The translations under genes and the position numbers were made by a program. A stretch of 64,000 nucleotides of DNA from CBDDBK01 sp965225715 (GTDB taxonomy: Bacteria; Bacteroidota; Bacteroidia; Cytophagales; Flammeovirgaceae): contig CBDDBK010000004.1 in the NCBI GenBank assembly GCA_965225715.1, positions 682,001-746,000 on the forward strand. The letters are read 5' to 3'. The notes below the pieces were generated by a model that had not been told where the DNA came from, did no database searches, and saw only the letters and a program-made list of their open reading frames with translations. This document shows positions 26,312 through 35,867 of the stretch, piece by piece (position 1 is the stretch's first letter; each line of letters starts with the position of its first letter).

Positions 26312-27043
26312 TTATTTTATTCGCACGATGAATTTCATCAATGAACTTGCTATTTCTACTATGATTTCTATTTCGTTTTCATTCACGTTATCATTATGTT
26401 TTACGTAGGTATTTTGATATTTTGAAAAATAATCAATGAGCTTTAAAAACATATTGTTCAATTCTTTTGAACCATTCCTTTCCTTAATATACTTACCCAA
26501 TTCCTCCCGAACTTGTCTTTCCAACGGTCTTTTATTCTCAAGTACATTTTTTAATAACTTTTCTAATGAAAGTCTTAAATCGTCTAATAAATTTCTTTGA
26601 TAGATTCTTTTTAAATATTTATCCAAGCATTCATCGTATAATTTTAGTGCATCTGGATATTCCGAAAGCCAATGTTGAGTTTCCTCAATCAGAGATTCAT
26701 TAATTTCTTCTTTTGGGTTTCCTTCTTCTAACGCTCTATATCTTGAAATTAGTTTAATTCTTAAATCTTTTACTCTTGCATTTTTTTCAAAATGCGGAAG
26801 TTCAGAAAGCTCTTTAATTATTTTAAATTGCTGTTTAGGGCTAAATACTTTTAGATTTTCCCTTAGTGCAGTTCTCTTATTTGGTAGGTGAGCCGGAAAT
26901 GGATATTCAGGAAATGGAATGTCAATGTTAAAGTCTGTTGCAAATTTAGAGCAATATTTAGCAATCTTACTTCCAGAAAGTCCTTCGTTGGTTTCTGCAA
27001 GCGTATTAGATGAGTCTTCTATAAATGTTGCTGGTATCATCAT
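26312..27043 (-). CDS. hypothetical protein, AbiJ/HEPN-like
   Basis: A 243-residue soluble, mostly helical protein. The N-terminal segment ('EGLSGSKIAKYCSKFATDF', 'FPAHLPNKRTALRENLKVFS', 'QQFKIIKELSELP') and the C-terminal helical block ('QRNLLDDLRLSLEKLLKNVL', 'YFSKYQNTYVKHND') recall proteins annotated as abortive-infection AbiJ-type, with a HEPN-like C-terminal bundle. The classical HEPN RNase motif RxxxxH is not clear: the nearest is 'KYQNTYVKHND'. That makes nuclease activity doubtful. It sits in a cassette-like array, a common place for such accessory genes. The assignment is from memory of the family pattern and moderate at best. Confidence 0.6.
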   Translation of the reverse strand: MMIPATFIEDSSNTLAETNEGLSGSKIAKYCSKFATDFNIDIPFPEYPFPAHLPNKRTALRENLKVFSPKQQFKIIKELSELPHFEKNARVKDLRIKLISRYRALEEGNPKEEINESLIEETQHWLSEYPDALKLYDECLDKYLKRIYQRNLLDDLRLSLEKLLKNVLENKRPLERQVREELGKYIKERNGSKELNNMFLKLIDYFSKYQNTYVKHNDNVNENEIEIIVEIASSLMKFIVRIK

Positions 27044-27127
27044 TTTTTTACTTTTTAAATTATTATTATTATGAAAAAAATTAACAACTTATGTTGTCTT
27101 TCTAATAAAGCCTAACGGGTTAGACTA

Positions 27128-27189
27128 ATGAGTAGTTGCGATTTTTTAACAAGCAACTCTGTAAATATGCTAAATTTTATAAACACTAA
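27128..27189 (-). repeat. intercistronic 62-bp repeat, copy 2
   Basis: It differs from copy 1 at only a few positions (AGTAGTTGCG for AGTAATTGCG, AACAAGC for AGCAAGC). On the minus strand it is followed by CTAACCCGTTAGGC, whose GTTAGGC fits the integron R-box consensus GTTRRRY. Nearby GGCG ... CGCC (about 27249-27272) forms another stem. Confidence 0.65.
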
Positions 27190-27286
27190 GAAACTGTTTA
27201 AGTTTTAATTTTGGCTATGGCTAAATTGTTGAAAAAGATAAACCGTCAGGCGACACCTAAATGCCGCCCCAACAGATCGTTAATTT

Positions 27287-29071
27287 TTAGTTAGCAACCA
27301 TTTTCTTCTTTCCTTTTCCATAATAAATGGTGTTACAATCATTAGATGTCGTGATAATTATCAAATTATTATCAAGTTTACCACCCCAACTTGTTTCATA
27401 AACAACAAAAGCGTACTTATTACTTGAAATTTTATATAAAGAACCTTGTGCTTTTATCCCCCCAGTAATTGTAGATTTCCATTCACTACGTCCTCTGGTA
27501 GTAAATGATTCTGTTCCATCACTGCTTCTCCAAAATCTGGACTCGTTGTCATATAAACAAATGGTTTTATTTGGATCGTCTAACTTATACGGAATTTTGT
27601 CTTCGCCTATATACAATTTTTTGCCATCGCTACTTAATCTCGCTTTAAATGCTGGTAGTTTAATACCTGTTTTTTTATCTTTTAGTTCTATCGTATAGGT
27701 ATTACCACTGTTTTTTAGGAATGAACCGCCGTATTCACTTTGGTTAATTTCTCTGGTAAGCCACAGGGAACTGCTGAAGTAATAGACATCAAATTTGCCT
27801 TGTTCGTTAATTTTAAAATACCTGTTGCCTCTCAAGAGACCTCCTTTTTTGCTTTGCTCTTTTTCTAAAAGAGCAGATTGTTGTTTTCTAGCCGCTTTAA
27901 GATCTTCATCTTTAATACCATAATGATTGTTTACAATGTTATTGAATAATGGTCTATTTGACGCCACTCTCAGCCCAATTGTATTCCTTAGAAGACTACA
28001 GTAGTCCTCTATTAGATCCTGAAGTTTTTTTTGATCTTGTAAAAGTTCTGCCTTGGAAGGGACTTTACTTCCACATACTTTTAAAAAATTTTCTAATCCA
28101 AATTCATTACTTAAATCTCCATACCAGAACTTTAAAATTTGGTCTTTATAAGACCAAGCTACTTGACGATACAGCTTTAGAAATGGAAAATAGCCTTTCA
28201 GAGCTTCTACTCGCTCTTCGAGTTTTTCGCTTGTTTTTGGAAAAAAAAAGGTAAATCCATCACTGTTTGGCTTTTGCCATTCTTTTATTTCTACTAAGCC
28301 CTTTTTAATAAGTTCTTCTTTAAGTTTTTCATTCTCTTCAGCAGTATTCTCCTTTGCAGTAAGATTTTCGGATACAAAAATGCTTTTTTTGGGTATAAGA
28401 ATGTTATCAAGAGAATTGAAATTTGGACTGATTTTTTCTTTTAGTAACTTTTTTTGTTCTTTAACCATATCATATTTAGTTCCTTTATATAATTCTGGAT
28501 ATCTTTTTTTCAGAGTGTTGTAAATAGTAACTTTATAATCATAGTCAGGATAGAATTTTGCTAACAGCGTTCCCAATTGCTTTCTTTTTTCTATTAATTT
28601 AGTATAAACAATTTCTTGTTCAGCTTTTTTCTTAATACCAGCCTCTTTTAGCCTTGTAGATTCATAGCTTTTAAAGGATTTAAAATCGTGAGTATTCGGG
28701 TCATTTCCATATTCGCCAATAAATCTATCGATATAATAGTCTTTTAAAGAATAATCACCAACGGATATGTAGTCCGCAAAATTAATTTTGTAAGGGTTAT
28801 TTTCAGCTTTAGACTTTTGTCTATTAACCATAAGTTCGCTATGATAACCAACTCTCAAAATCTTGAAACAAGTCTCGCAATCACTTGCTGCTCTTTGTAA
28901 AGATTTAAAAATGAGTTCATCGGTAATTTCAGGTTTTGTATAAGGTGATTCGGCTTTTATTTCTTCTATTAATGGCTTCATAAAATATTCATTGGCAATA
29001 TCTTTTTTTTGCGCAAATAAATTGCCCTGTAAAGAAAGGCATAAGACTAAAAAAATAATTGTACTTTTCAT
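27287..29071 (-). CDS. secreted protein of unknown function, paralog B
   Basis: 594 residues with a signal peptide (MKSTIIFLVLCLSLQGNLFA, then QKKD). It closely follows paralog A (21846-23618) in the N-terminal third ('ESPYTKPEITDELIF', 'SDCETCF', 'NFADYISVGDYSLK') and the C-terminal third ('LLRGNRYFKINEQGKFD', 'NNLIIITTSNDCNTIYYGKG'), while the middle is different in sequence and has length changes. No domain was recognised. The pair flank dinD, the membrane gene and the AbiJ-like gene, so the array may have grown by duplication of this unit. Confidence 0.75.
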   Translation of the reverse strand: MKSTIIFLVLCLSLQGNLFAQKKDIANEYFMKPLIEEIKAESPYTKPEITDELIFKSLQRAASDCETCFKILRVGYHSELMVNRQKSKAENNPYKINFADYISVGDYSLKDYYIDRFIGEYGNDPNTHDFKSFKSYESTRLKEAGIKKKAEQEIVYTKLIEKRKQLGTLLAKFYPDYDYKVTIYNTLKKRYPELYKGTKYDMVKEQKKLLKEKISPNFNSLDNILIPKKSIFVSENLTAKENTAEENEKLKEELIKKGLVEIKEWQKPNSDGFTFFFPKTSEKLEERVEALKGYFPFLKLYRQVAWSYKDQILKFWYGDLSNEFGLENFLKVCGSKVPSKAELLQDQKKLQDLIEDYCSLLRNTIGLRVASNRPLFNNIVNNHYGIKDEDLKAARKQQSALLEKEQSKKGGLLRGNRYFKINEQGKFDVYYFSSSLWLTREINQSEYGGSFLKNSGNTYTIELKDKKTGIKLPAFKARLSSDGKKLYIGEDKIPYKLDDPNKTICLYDNESRFWRSSDGTESFTTRGRSEWKSTITGGIKAQGSLYKISSNKYAFVVYETSWGGKLDNNLIIITTSNDCNTIYYGKGKKKMVAN

Positions 29072-29296
29072 ATTCGGGAGTGCTAATATTTAAGTGATGT
29101 ATTATAGGAACAATAATAAAATAAAGAGGTAAACGTGTACTATTTTCTAAAAAAACCTTTGGGAATCATAATTATATTTATAAAAAAATAAGAACAAAGT
29201 TCAAATTTTAAAAGATAGCAAGCTAACCTTTTTTGTAAAAAAAAAAAAAATGAAAAGAGGAAATATTTTTAATTTTTGCTCTATTTAGTCTTTTTT

Positions 29297-29388
29297 AGCC
29301 ATGCTATTTTATTTCGGGAAACAGACGTTTTTAAAATCAATGAATTAAAAACCTTCCAAAATCTTTTTTTCAATTGACATGACTATAG
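29297..29388 (-). repeat. interspersed 95-bp-type repeat
   Basis: An almost complete reversed copy: CATGCTATTTTATTTCGGGA, AACAGACGTT, AATCAATGAATTAAAAACCT, then TCTTTTTTTCAATTGACATG and ACTATAG. It lies within the 476-bp gene-free stretch after paralog B, which otherwise holds an A-run near 29238 and one MITE-type terminal repeat. Confidence 0.75.
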
Positions 29389-29395
29389 AATGAAA

Positions 29396-29417
29396 ATAAA
29401 AAACTAAACATGCTCTA
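29396..29417 (-). repeat. solitary MITE terminal repeat
   Basis: AAAAACTAAACATGCTCTAA matches the right terminal inverted repeat of the TTAGAGCGTG elements at 42213 and 42369. No matching left end is seen nearby. Confidence 0.55.
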
Positions 29418-29547
29418 AGGAACTTAATGGTTTACGAAAACTTTATTTGGTTTTTGCCTCAGTTCTTTGTTGTGGCTTTGTTTTTCTTGTGTAAATATTT
29501 TCCATTAGCGATTCTATTCACATGTTTTAAAGGACCTTTTTTAATAT

Positions 29548-29733
29548 CTATAGACCAAAACTTATCATTAGGTTGAACATATATTTAAATAAATCATAGA
29601 TATCATTGGGTTTAATTTTTGCTTTGGTAACTTCTAATTCTTTAAAAAATAGACCAAGAACACCTTCAAATAATTCTATCTGTGACCAATTAAATTTATT
29701 TGACAAGTAAGTTCCTGTTTGAGATTTAACCAA
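29548..29733 (-). pseudogene. fragment of an unrecognised gene
   Basis: A 61-residue frame ('TYLSNKFNWSQIELFEGVLG', 'TKAKIKPNDIYDLFKYMF') that stays open upstream to about 29790 ('KKTLKINRDFISFLV'). Amino-acid composition looks like real protein, but there is no plausible start and no recognised family. It is probably a remnant between mobile-element debris. Confidence 0.35.
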
Positions 29734-29947
29734 GAAGGAAATAAAATCTCTATTAATTTTAAGGGTTTTTTTATAAAAAAAATGTGCGTGTAAAATAGTG
29801 TATATTTGTGTTTATTTAATCGCAACATTCATATAAATCTACACTCACAAGATGCAAATAATAACATTTTATGGGCAAATACAAAATCATTAGGTTTAGA
29901 TTTAAGAGGTAATAGAGGCAAGAATCCGGACTTTGTCTTCGTGTTAC

Positions 29948-30024
29948 TTAGAGCGTGTTTTTTTTATTTTGATTTTGAAAAGAGCGTCATATTTCATAAA
30001 ATAGCACTTTTATTTTCACTCTAA
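29948..30024 (+). mobile_element. short MITE-like element
   Basis: Starts TTAGAGCGTGTTTT and ends TTTTCACTCTAA (inverted TTAGAGTGAAAA). The internal GATTTTGAAAAGAGCGTCAT, TTCATAAAATAGCACTTTTA is shared with the element at 42213. It abuts the transposase remnant that follows. Confidence 0.6.
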
Positions 30025-30321
30025 ATGGTTAAGGTCAAGCGTTGGCATTTTGATTTGTCGGGTGCTGACCAGTCTTGCGAGGTGTCTTACTACATTTCTA
30101 ATGGAGACTTTGATAAAAATGAGGACTATTTGTCGGCTATTCTGGAGCATTGGTCAGTAGAAACCAATAACCATATTCGCGATGTTAGCTTAAAAGAGGA
30201 TCAATTAAGAACTAAAGAAAAATCCGTGACTAGGGTTTTATATGTATTCAAAACCTTGGTAATTAAACTTTTAAAGAAAACCAACACGAATAATATGCTT
30301 GTTCAGATTCAGTTATTTTAA
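30025..30321 (+). pseudogene. ISAs1-family transposase, C-terminal remnant
   Basis: The frame carries 'CEVSYYIS', then 'AILEHWSVETNNHIRDVSLK' and 'EDQLRTKEKSVTRVL...LVIKLLKK', the conserved C-terminal end of ISAs1-type DDE transposases (HWxxEnxxHxxxDVxxxED). After the stop, the same frame continues 'DNFSKLLQWLRSINFL', so the end is itself degraded. The N-terminal catalytic part is missing. Confidence 0.75.
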
Positions 30322-30428
30322 GATAACTTTTCTAAACTTTTACAGTGGCTTAGGAGCATAAATTTTTTATAATAAAGCCCTTTATCAAGTGACTATGCTT
30401 TTCATTAAATTATTAATTTTATTTATTT

Positions 30429-31190
30429 ATGTCCACTCAAACAGCCCTTATCACTGGAGCGACTTCTGGTATTGGAGAAGCAACAGCCCAACTTTTTGCT
30501 CAAAATAATATTAACCTTATTCTTTGTGGTAGACGTGAAGAACGGTTAGAAAAATTAGCTTTTCATTTGGGTAAATGGGTTAATGTAAAGATACTATGTT
30601 TTGATTTATTAGACAAAAAAACTATTTTCAAATCTATAGAAACTTTAAAATCTGAAATAAAAACCATAGACATATTGGTTAATAATGCAGGAAATGCACA
30701 TGGTTTAGATAACTTTTATGAAGCCGATTTAGAAGATTGGGATAATATGATGGATATTAATGTGAAAGGACTTTTATATGTTACTAAAGCAGTTTTACCT
30801 TTTATGCTTAATGCCATTAATCCACATATTATTAATTTAGGTTCTATTGCTGGTCATGAAGTTTATGCTAAAGGTAATGTCTATTGTGCTTCTAAATTTG
30901 CTGTAAAAGCTATTAATGATAGTATGCGTATTGATTTAAACCAATATAATATTAAAGTTAGCAGTGTAAGTCCTGGTTTGGTAGAAACCGAATTTTCTCT
31001 TGTTCGTTTTAAAGGTGATGAAGAACAGGCTAAAAATGTTTATAAAGATATGAAACCTCTAAAAAGTATTGATGTAGCACGTGTTATTCTTTTTATGGTT
31101 CAAAGTCCTGCCCATGTTAATCTTGCTGATGTTATCCTATTACCCAAACAACAAAGTAGTTCAACACTTGTGAATCGATCTGGGAATTAG
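30429..31190 (+). CDS. short-chain dehydrogenase/reductase (YdfG-like)
   Basis: A 253-residue NAD(P)-dependent oxidoreductase of the classical SDR family. The cofactor motif TGATSGIG is at residues 9-16, 'NNAGNAHGL' follows the beta-4 strand, and the catalytic set is Ser in 'INLGSIAGHE' and YxxxK in 'YCASKFA'. The pattern 'SPGLVETEFSLVRFKGDEEQ' is that of the YdfG/serine 3-dehydrogenase (3-hydroxy acid dehydrogenase) subgroup. It stands alone between transposase debris. The substrate is not determinable. Confidence 0.92.
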   Translation: MSTQTALITGATSGIGEATAQLFAQNNINLILCGRREERLEKLAFHLGKWVNVKILCFDLLDKKTIFKSIETLKSEIKTIDILVNNAGNAHGLDNFYEADLEDWDNMMDINVKGLLYVTKAVLPFMLNAINPHIINLGSIAGHEVYAKGNVYCASKFAVKAINDSMRIDLNQYNIKVSSVSPGLVETEFSLVRFKGDEEQAKNVYKDMKPLKSIDVARVILFMVQSPAHVNLADVILLPKQQSSSTLVNRSGN

Positions 31191-31416
31191 ATTGGTTTTG
31201 AGAATCTTATAATAAAACTTATATTGAAAAATGACTTTTGAAGGTTAAAATTTATTGATGTTGATCGAGTTGATTTGTAAGGTAATGTTAGCAACAATTT
31301 TGGATTTCATCGATGTATTCGGACCAATGCAACCAAAGCATGTACAGATTTCATTTTTCCGGACATGGAGGTACCATTTCATGGACCCCTATGGAATGAC
31401 AGCAACTATTGAAGGC

Positions 31417-31605
31417 TTAGAGCGTGTATAGTTTTTATTTTTATGGTATAAAAAATAGATAGTAAATTACTGAATCGTATTTTTTGGTTTTTTCTTTATA
31501 GAGTAAAATATAATAAGATAATTAAAATTTTACTGTATAAAGAAAACTGATTTTTATCTATTACTATTTGATTATCAATAAATTAAAAAAATAGACACGT
31601 TCTAA
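31417..31605 (+). mobile_element. MITE-like element, 189 bp
   Basis: Terminal inverted repeats TTAGAGCGTG / CACGTTCTAA (one mismatch). The right-hand 60 bp (CTATTACTATTTGATTATCA, ATAAATTAAAAAAATAGACA) match the element ending at 42577. There is no coding capacity. It sits between a possible coding remnant and the IS4-like remnant. Confidence 0.7.
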
Positions 31606-31608
31606 GCC

Positions 31609-31905
31609 AATGCTTATTATAAAAAGTGTTTTAAAATAGAGACGCTTTTTAGGGATAGCAAAACAAAAGGTTTTCAATTGCACAAAACGCAGATTACAGC
31701 ATTAGACCATTTAAGTCATCTTTTAATTTTGGTTTCCTTAGCTTATGTTTACCTTTTATTAGTGGGTATAGAGGCAAGTCAGTCGAAGCTATTTCTTAAG
31801 CACTTATTAGGTTGTAAAGCCAATAAATATTCCTTGGTCCAAATTGGTTTTATCATTTTTGAATATTTATCATCTCATAATGACTCTATTAACGATACAA
31901 GTTAG
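31609..31905 (+). pseudogene. IS4-family-like transposase, C-terminal remnant
   Basis: Translation gives 'CFKIETLFRDSKTKGFQLHK' followed by 'TQITALDHLSHLLILVSLAY', the E-containing C-terminal block of IS4-like DDE transposases (KIETLFxxxKxxGFxLxxT). The rest of the transposase is absent, and the MITE-like element lies immediately upstream. Confidence 0.7.
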
Positions 31906-32136
31906 TTTTTGAATACCAATAAAAATAATGCCAAAACTGAAAATTATCTATAATTTATTAGTGTCGAGTACTATATTAAATATTTAAGATTTAATAATTC
32001 AAATATTTTTTTTTTATATTTGATAATCTTTTAAAAATTGTATATTAGCATATTGACTTTTAAAACTATAATTTTCTTAATTTGTAATTCTATAACTTTT
32101 TACATATTATACTGAGCCTATTAAATTTAAATAATT

Positions 32137-34509
32137 ATGAAAAAGTATATTTACTTATTTTTTCTTCTAATAACTACCCAATTTTTATCTTTTGCCCAGG
32201 GTGTATTCGTTTCTGGGAAAATAACTCAAAAAAATGGACAAGAGTTGATTGGAGCTACTGTTCTTGAAAAAGGTACAAACAATGGTGCCATTTCAGATTT
32301 TAATGGAAATTATGAATTTACCGTTTCTTCTAATAAGGCTATTATTGTGGTATCTTATATTGGATATATTTCTCAAGAAATCGCCATAGATGAAAAAGAA
32401 ATAATCAATATTGTATTAGAGGAAGATGCTGTTAGTTTGAATGCTGTTGAAGTATCTGGTTTCATTGGTGTTGTTGGTAAGTCTCGTAAGAGAGTAAAAT
32501 CGATTCAAAAAGTACCGGAATCTGTTTCTGCATTGAACGCAGAAGGTATTAAAAAGACAGGTGTCACTGATATTATTTCTTTTTCTAATCTTGTTCCTAA
32601 TTTGAAATTTAATACTTCTCAGGCAGTAGGCATTAATTTTATTACCGTTAGAGGAATTCCGCAAATTAGAGGTGGCGATGCACCTGTAGCTTTTGTTATT
32701 GATGGAGTAACCGTAGCTGACCCAAGTTTATTAAGTCAAGAATTATATGATTTGGCATTGATAGAAGTTGTAAAAGGTCCTCAAGGCGCAATATATGGTA
32801 AGAATGCAATTGGAGGTGCTATTAATATTTATACCCAAGACCCCACTAATAATTTTTCGAATAAAATCAAAATAGGTTATGGTAATGGAAATAGTTTATT
32901 GGGACAATTTATATCCTCTGGAGCAATAGTAAAAGATAAGTTATATTATAGACTATCAACTCAATATAAACAAATTGATGGCTTACTAATAAACCAAACA
33001 CTCAATAGAAAGGTAGATTTTAGAGAGGATTTTAATATTAGAGCACAGATTAAAGCAGAGTTTTCTAGTCGTTTTAAACTTAGTGCTATTTACCAACATT
33101 TCAATTTCAAAGGAGGTGCTACTTATTATTCCGTTAACCCTACGGGAAATATATTTGATCCAAATACTCCGGGTGGTATTCTGGATCCAAACCCAAAAGA
33201 TGGAAACAATATAATCGTTTCTGATAGATTTGGGGAATCAACTATGGAAAATAATAATGGAACTATTAAGTTGGATTATAGTACAAAGGCTGTAGAATTC
33301 CAAAGCATTACTTCATATTATGAAGTCTATAGGACAACTGATGGCGACCTTGATTTTTTGGAATTTAATAATTTTACCCAGTATGAAAAAACATCGACAA
33401 CCACATTTAATCAAGAATTTAGGGTTCAAAATAGCAAAACAACAAGTAAATTCGATTGGAATGTAGGTGGTTTTTACCAAAACGTAAAAGAACCATTTTA
33501 TCAAGATGGCTTAGTCAGAGATTTTGAAACTTTTGAACAGTTTAATTTTGTGGCAGCCGATATCGTTAATATAACACAAACCATTGCATTATTTGGTTTT
33601 GTAGATTATAAACTAATAGATAAATTAACACTTTCGGCTGGATTTAGATTTGATATTGATAAGTTTGAACAGGAGGATTTACGAAGCAATACGACATCAA
33701 ATCGAAATAATAACGAGTTTCAACCTAAAGTCTCTATAGCTTATCAAGCTAATGAAGATATCTTGATTTTTGCAAATTATGGAAGAGGTTATAGAACAGG
33801 TGGATTTAACCCTGCTGTTACCGATCTTTTTAATAGAGATTTTGAAGATGAAACTACCGATAATTATGAATTAGGATTCAAAGGCTCTTTTTGGAAAAAT
33901 CGCTTTATTTTTAATGTTTCAGGATTTTATACCAAATTCAATAATCAACAACAGTTTATTCTTGATTTAGTAGATTTCTTCGCAGGCATTTACAACTATG
34001 AGGAAAGTGAAATTATTGGTTTTGAAGTAGACTCTCGATTAAGAATCAGTAAATTTTTAGATATAATTGCTAACTATGGTTTCACCGATGCTACAATTAT
34101 AACAGGCGGATTAACAGGTGGATCAAATAGAAATACAACGGATAATAACCAATACAACGGTAATAAAACGCCTTTGGTCCCTGTTGATAATTTTGGGATA
34201 GGATTAGAATCGAATTTTCCTGTTACCAATGATTTAAAATTTAATGGCTTTATTAATTTAAATAGAACAGGAACAATATATTGGCATGAAAGCAATCTTG
34301 TTTCACAGGTTTCCGATCCATATTATTTGTTAGATGCGCGGATCAGTTTAGAATACAAAAAATGGGAACTAGCATTATTTGGACGGAACTTATTTGATAC
34401 CCAATATTATCAAGAGTTCTATCCAGGAGAATTTGTTGGTAGCCCTGAAGATATTGGCTGGAGAGGACAACCGCTTACATTCGGAGCGAACATATCTGTA
34501 AAACTTTAA
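32137..34509 (+). CDS. TonB-dependent outer-membrane receptor
   Basis: 790 residues: signal peptide (1-20), a carboxypeptidase-regulatory-like beta-sandwich (about 24-105, 'VSGKITQKNGQELIGATVLE'), the plug domain (about 118-235, with 'RGIPQIRGGDAPVAFVIDGV' and 'VVKGPQGAIYGKNAIGGAIN') and a beta-barrel ending in the aromatic/Leu signature 'LTFGANISVKL'. It imports a ligand across the outer membrane with TonB-ExbBD energy. No SusD partner follows; instead an M29-like enzyme gene starts 63 bp downstream and an NCS1 permease gene 250 bp beyond that. These neighbours suggest a small heterocyclic or nucleobase-like ligand, but this is inference. Confidence 0.93.
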   Translation: MKKYIYLFFLLITTQFLSFAQGVFVSGKITQKNGQELIGATVLEKGTNNGAISDFNGNYEFTVSSNKAIIVVSYIGYISQEIAIDEKEIINIVLEEDAVSLNAVEVSGFIGVVGKSRKRVKSIQKVPESVSALNAEGIKKTGVTDIISFSNLVPNLKFNTSQAVGINFITVRGIPQIRGGDAPVAFVIDGVTVADPSLLSQELYDLALIEVVKGPQGAIYGKNAIGGAINIYTQDPTNNFSNKIKIGYGNGNSLLGQFISSGAIVKDKLYYRLSTQYKQIDGLLINQTLNRKVDFREDFNIRAQIKAEFSSRFKLSAIYQHFNFKGGATYYSVNPTGNIFDPNTPGGILDPNPKDGNNIIVSDRFGESTMENNNGTIKLDYSTKAVEFQSITSYYEVYRTTDGDLDFLEFNNFTQYEKTSTTTFNQEFRVQNSKTTSKFDWNVGGFYQNVKEPFYQDGLVRDFETFEQFNFVAADIVNITQTIALFGFVDYKLIDKLTLSAGFRFDIDKFEQEDLRSNTTSNRNNNEFQPKVSIAYQANEDILIFANYGRGYRTGGFNPAVTDLFNRDFEDETTDNYELGFKGSFWKNRFIFNVSGFYTKFNNQQQFILDLVDFFAGIYNYEESEIIGFEVDSRLRISKFLDIIANYGFTDATIITGGLTGGSNRNTTDNNQYNGNKTPLVPVDNFGIGLESNFPVTNDLKFNGFINLNRTGTIYWHESNLVSQVSDPYYLLDARISLEYKKWELALFGRNLFDTQYYQEFYPGEFVGSPEDIGWRGQPLTFGANISVKL

Positions 34510-34572
34510 TTTTAAGATATATATTTTTGATTTTTTTATTAATTTGATTTTTTTGTTAAACAGTATTCAACA

Positions 34573-35619
34573 ATGGAAAAAAACTTACAGTCGAAAACAG
34601 ATCAATTTTCAAAGCTTTTGATAGAAACTATGTTTAGGGTTCAAGCAGGCGAATGTGTTGCCATTACAGCAGATTCAGGATCTAATAAACAGATCGTAAA
34701 AGCAATTGAAAGAGCTGCTCAAAATGCAGGAGGAAAATCATTAGTGTTGTGGGTCCCAACAGCTGAATATGACGGTCAAGCAGGGATGAAAGTATGGCCA
34801 GCACCTGCATTGACAGCAGCACTATGTGAAGTAGACATTTGGATAGACGCCCAATCTGTTGTAATGTTATATTCGGATATCTGGGAAACGGCAATGGCCA
34901 AAAATAAAAAATTACGCTATCTGGTCATTGGCAAAACCGAAACAGAATCTCTGATGAGAACATTTTCGAGTTTTGATATCCAGACTTTGAAGTCTTTACT
35001 TCTTAAAATACAGCAAATGGTAATGGCTTCAAAGCAAGTACGCATTAGTAGTAATAATGGAACAGATGTCTCTTATGAGATAGAGTTAAAATATGCTTTT
35101 GATTTTGATGATGGAGACTACTCAAAACCAAAATTTGGAACAGCGCCTGGTTATGTAAATATAGTGCCTAAAAAAGCCAGTATGAATGGAAGAATTGTCT
35201 TTGACGAATTGATGATCGTCAATATTGAAGATGGAGACTATGTGGAATTTCTGATGGAAAAGGGAAATATTGTTGAGATAAAAGGAAATAAAAAAGCAGA
35301 TAAATTTAAAAAATATTTATCCTCTTTCAATGACCCCAATATGTATAAAATTTCTCATAATATGCTTGGTTTAAACCCTGGCGTTCAGAAATTAAGTGGG
35401 GATATTGTTGAAGATGAACGTATATGGGGGGGAGTAGATTTTGGATTTGGATATACCAGCCCAATGGATATGCCACCAGATGGACAGGAAGCAAAATCAC
35501 ATTTTGATGGTGTTGTTGTAGAGGTAACTATCTTTTTAGACAATGTAGAAATTATTAGAAATGGCGAGATTTGTCATCCTGATTTAATGCCATTAGCAGC
35601 AAAATTAATAAAAAATTAA
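34573..35619 (+). CDS. M29-peptidase-like protein (possible 2,5-dihydroxypyridine dioxygenase-type)
   Basis: A 348-residue cytosolic protein of the group related to M29 aminopeptidases and NicX-type 2,5-dihydroxypyridine 5,6-dioxygenases: an N-terminal Rossmann-like part ('VQAGECVAITADSGSNKQIV') and a C-terminal metal region with 'GRIVFDE', 'HNMLGLNPGVQK', 'EDERIWGGVDFGFG' and 'AKSHFDGVVVEVTI'. The Glu/His/Asp residues in the last blocks are likely metal ligands. Its position between a TonB receptor and an NCS1 permease makes a catabolic ring-opening enzyme as plausible as a peptidase. The two alternatives cannot be separated from sequence inspection. Confidence 0.7.
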   Translation: MEKNLQSKTDQFSKLLIETMFRVQAGECVAITADSGSNKQIVKAIERAAQNAGGKSLVLWVPTAEYDGQAGMKVWPAPALTAALCEVDIWIDAQSVVMLYSDIWETAMAKNKKLRYLVIGKTETESLMRTFSSFDIQTLKSLLLKIQQMVMASKQVRISSNNGTDVSYEIELKYAFDFDDGDYSKPKFGTAPGYVNIVPKKASMNGRIVFDELMIVNIEDGDYVEFLMEKGNIVEIKGNKKADKFKKYLSSFNDPNMYKISHNMLGLNPGVQKLSGDIVEDERIWGGVDFGFGYTSPMDMPPDGQEAKSHFDGVVVEVTIFLDNVEIIRNGEICHPDLMPLAAKLIKN

Positions 35620-35867
35620 TACCTCAAAACTAAGCTGTTTAATAGACTCTATAATTTACTTTTTTTGCATAAGGTTAAAAGTATACAAAATATAAATTAG
35701 GCTCTATGTTGTAAAATTTTATATATTTTTAAATATTTGATTTTTAATAATTAATGTTTTCGTATTTTTTATCCCATGCAAAAAAATGAGTACATAGACT
35801 CTATTATTGAAAACTAAATATTTCAAGATAGCAAAATTGCTATAAATTTTTACAATAATAGAGTCTA

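Larger units (their letters stand above)
31191..32136. other. debris-rich stretch before the TonB receptor gene
   Basis: Contains a MITE-like element (31417-31605) and an IS4-like transposase remnant (about 31609-31905). A short stretch at 31290-31410 keeps open frames with protein-like composition but no family. Downstream of 31905 it is AT-rich with a TATATTTG box at 32015-32022 that lacks a matching TTG. Confidence 0.5.

Noticed and set aside
31260..31410. Possible protein fragments (one frame reads 'RTNATKACTDFIFPDMEVPF')
   Set aside because: Protein-like composition, but no recognised family, no start and no length; not reported as a gene.
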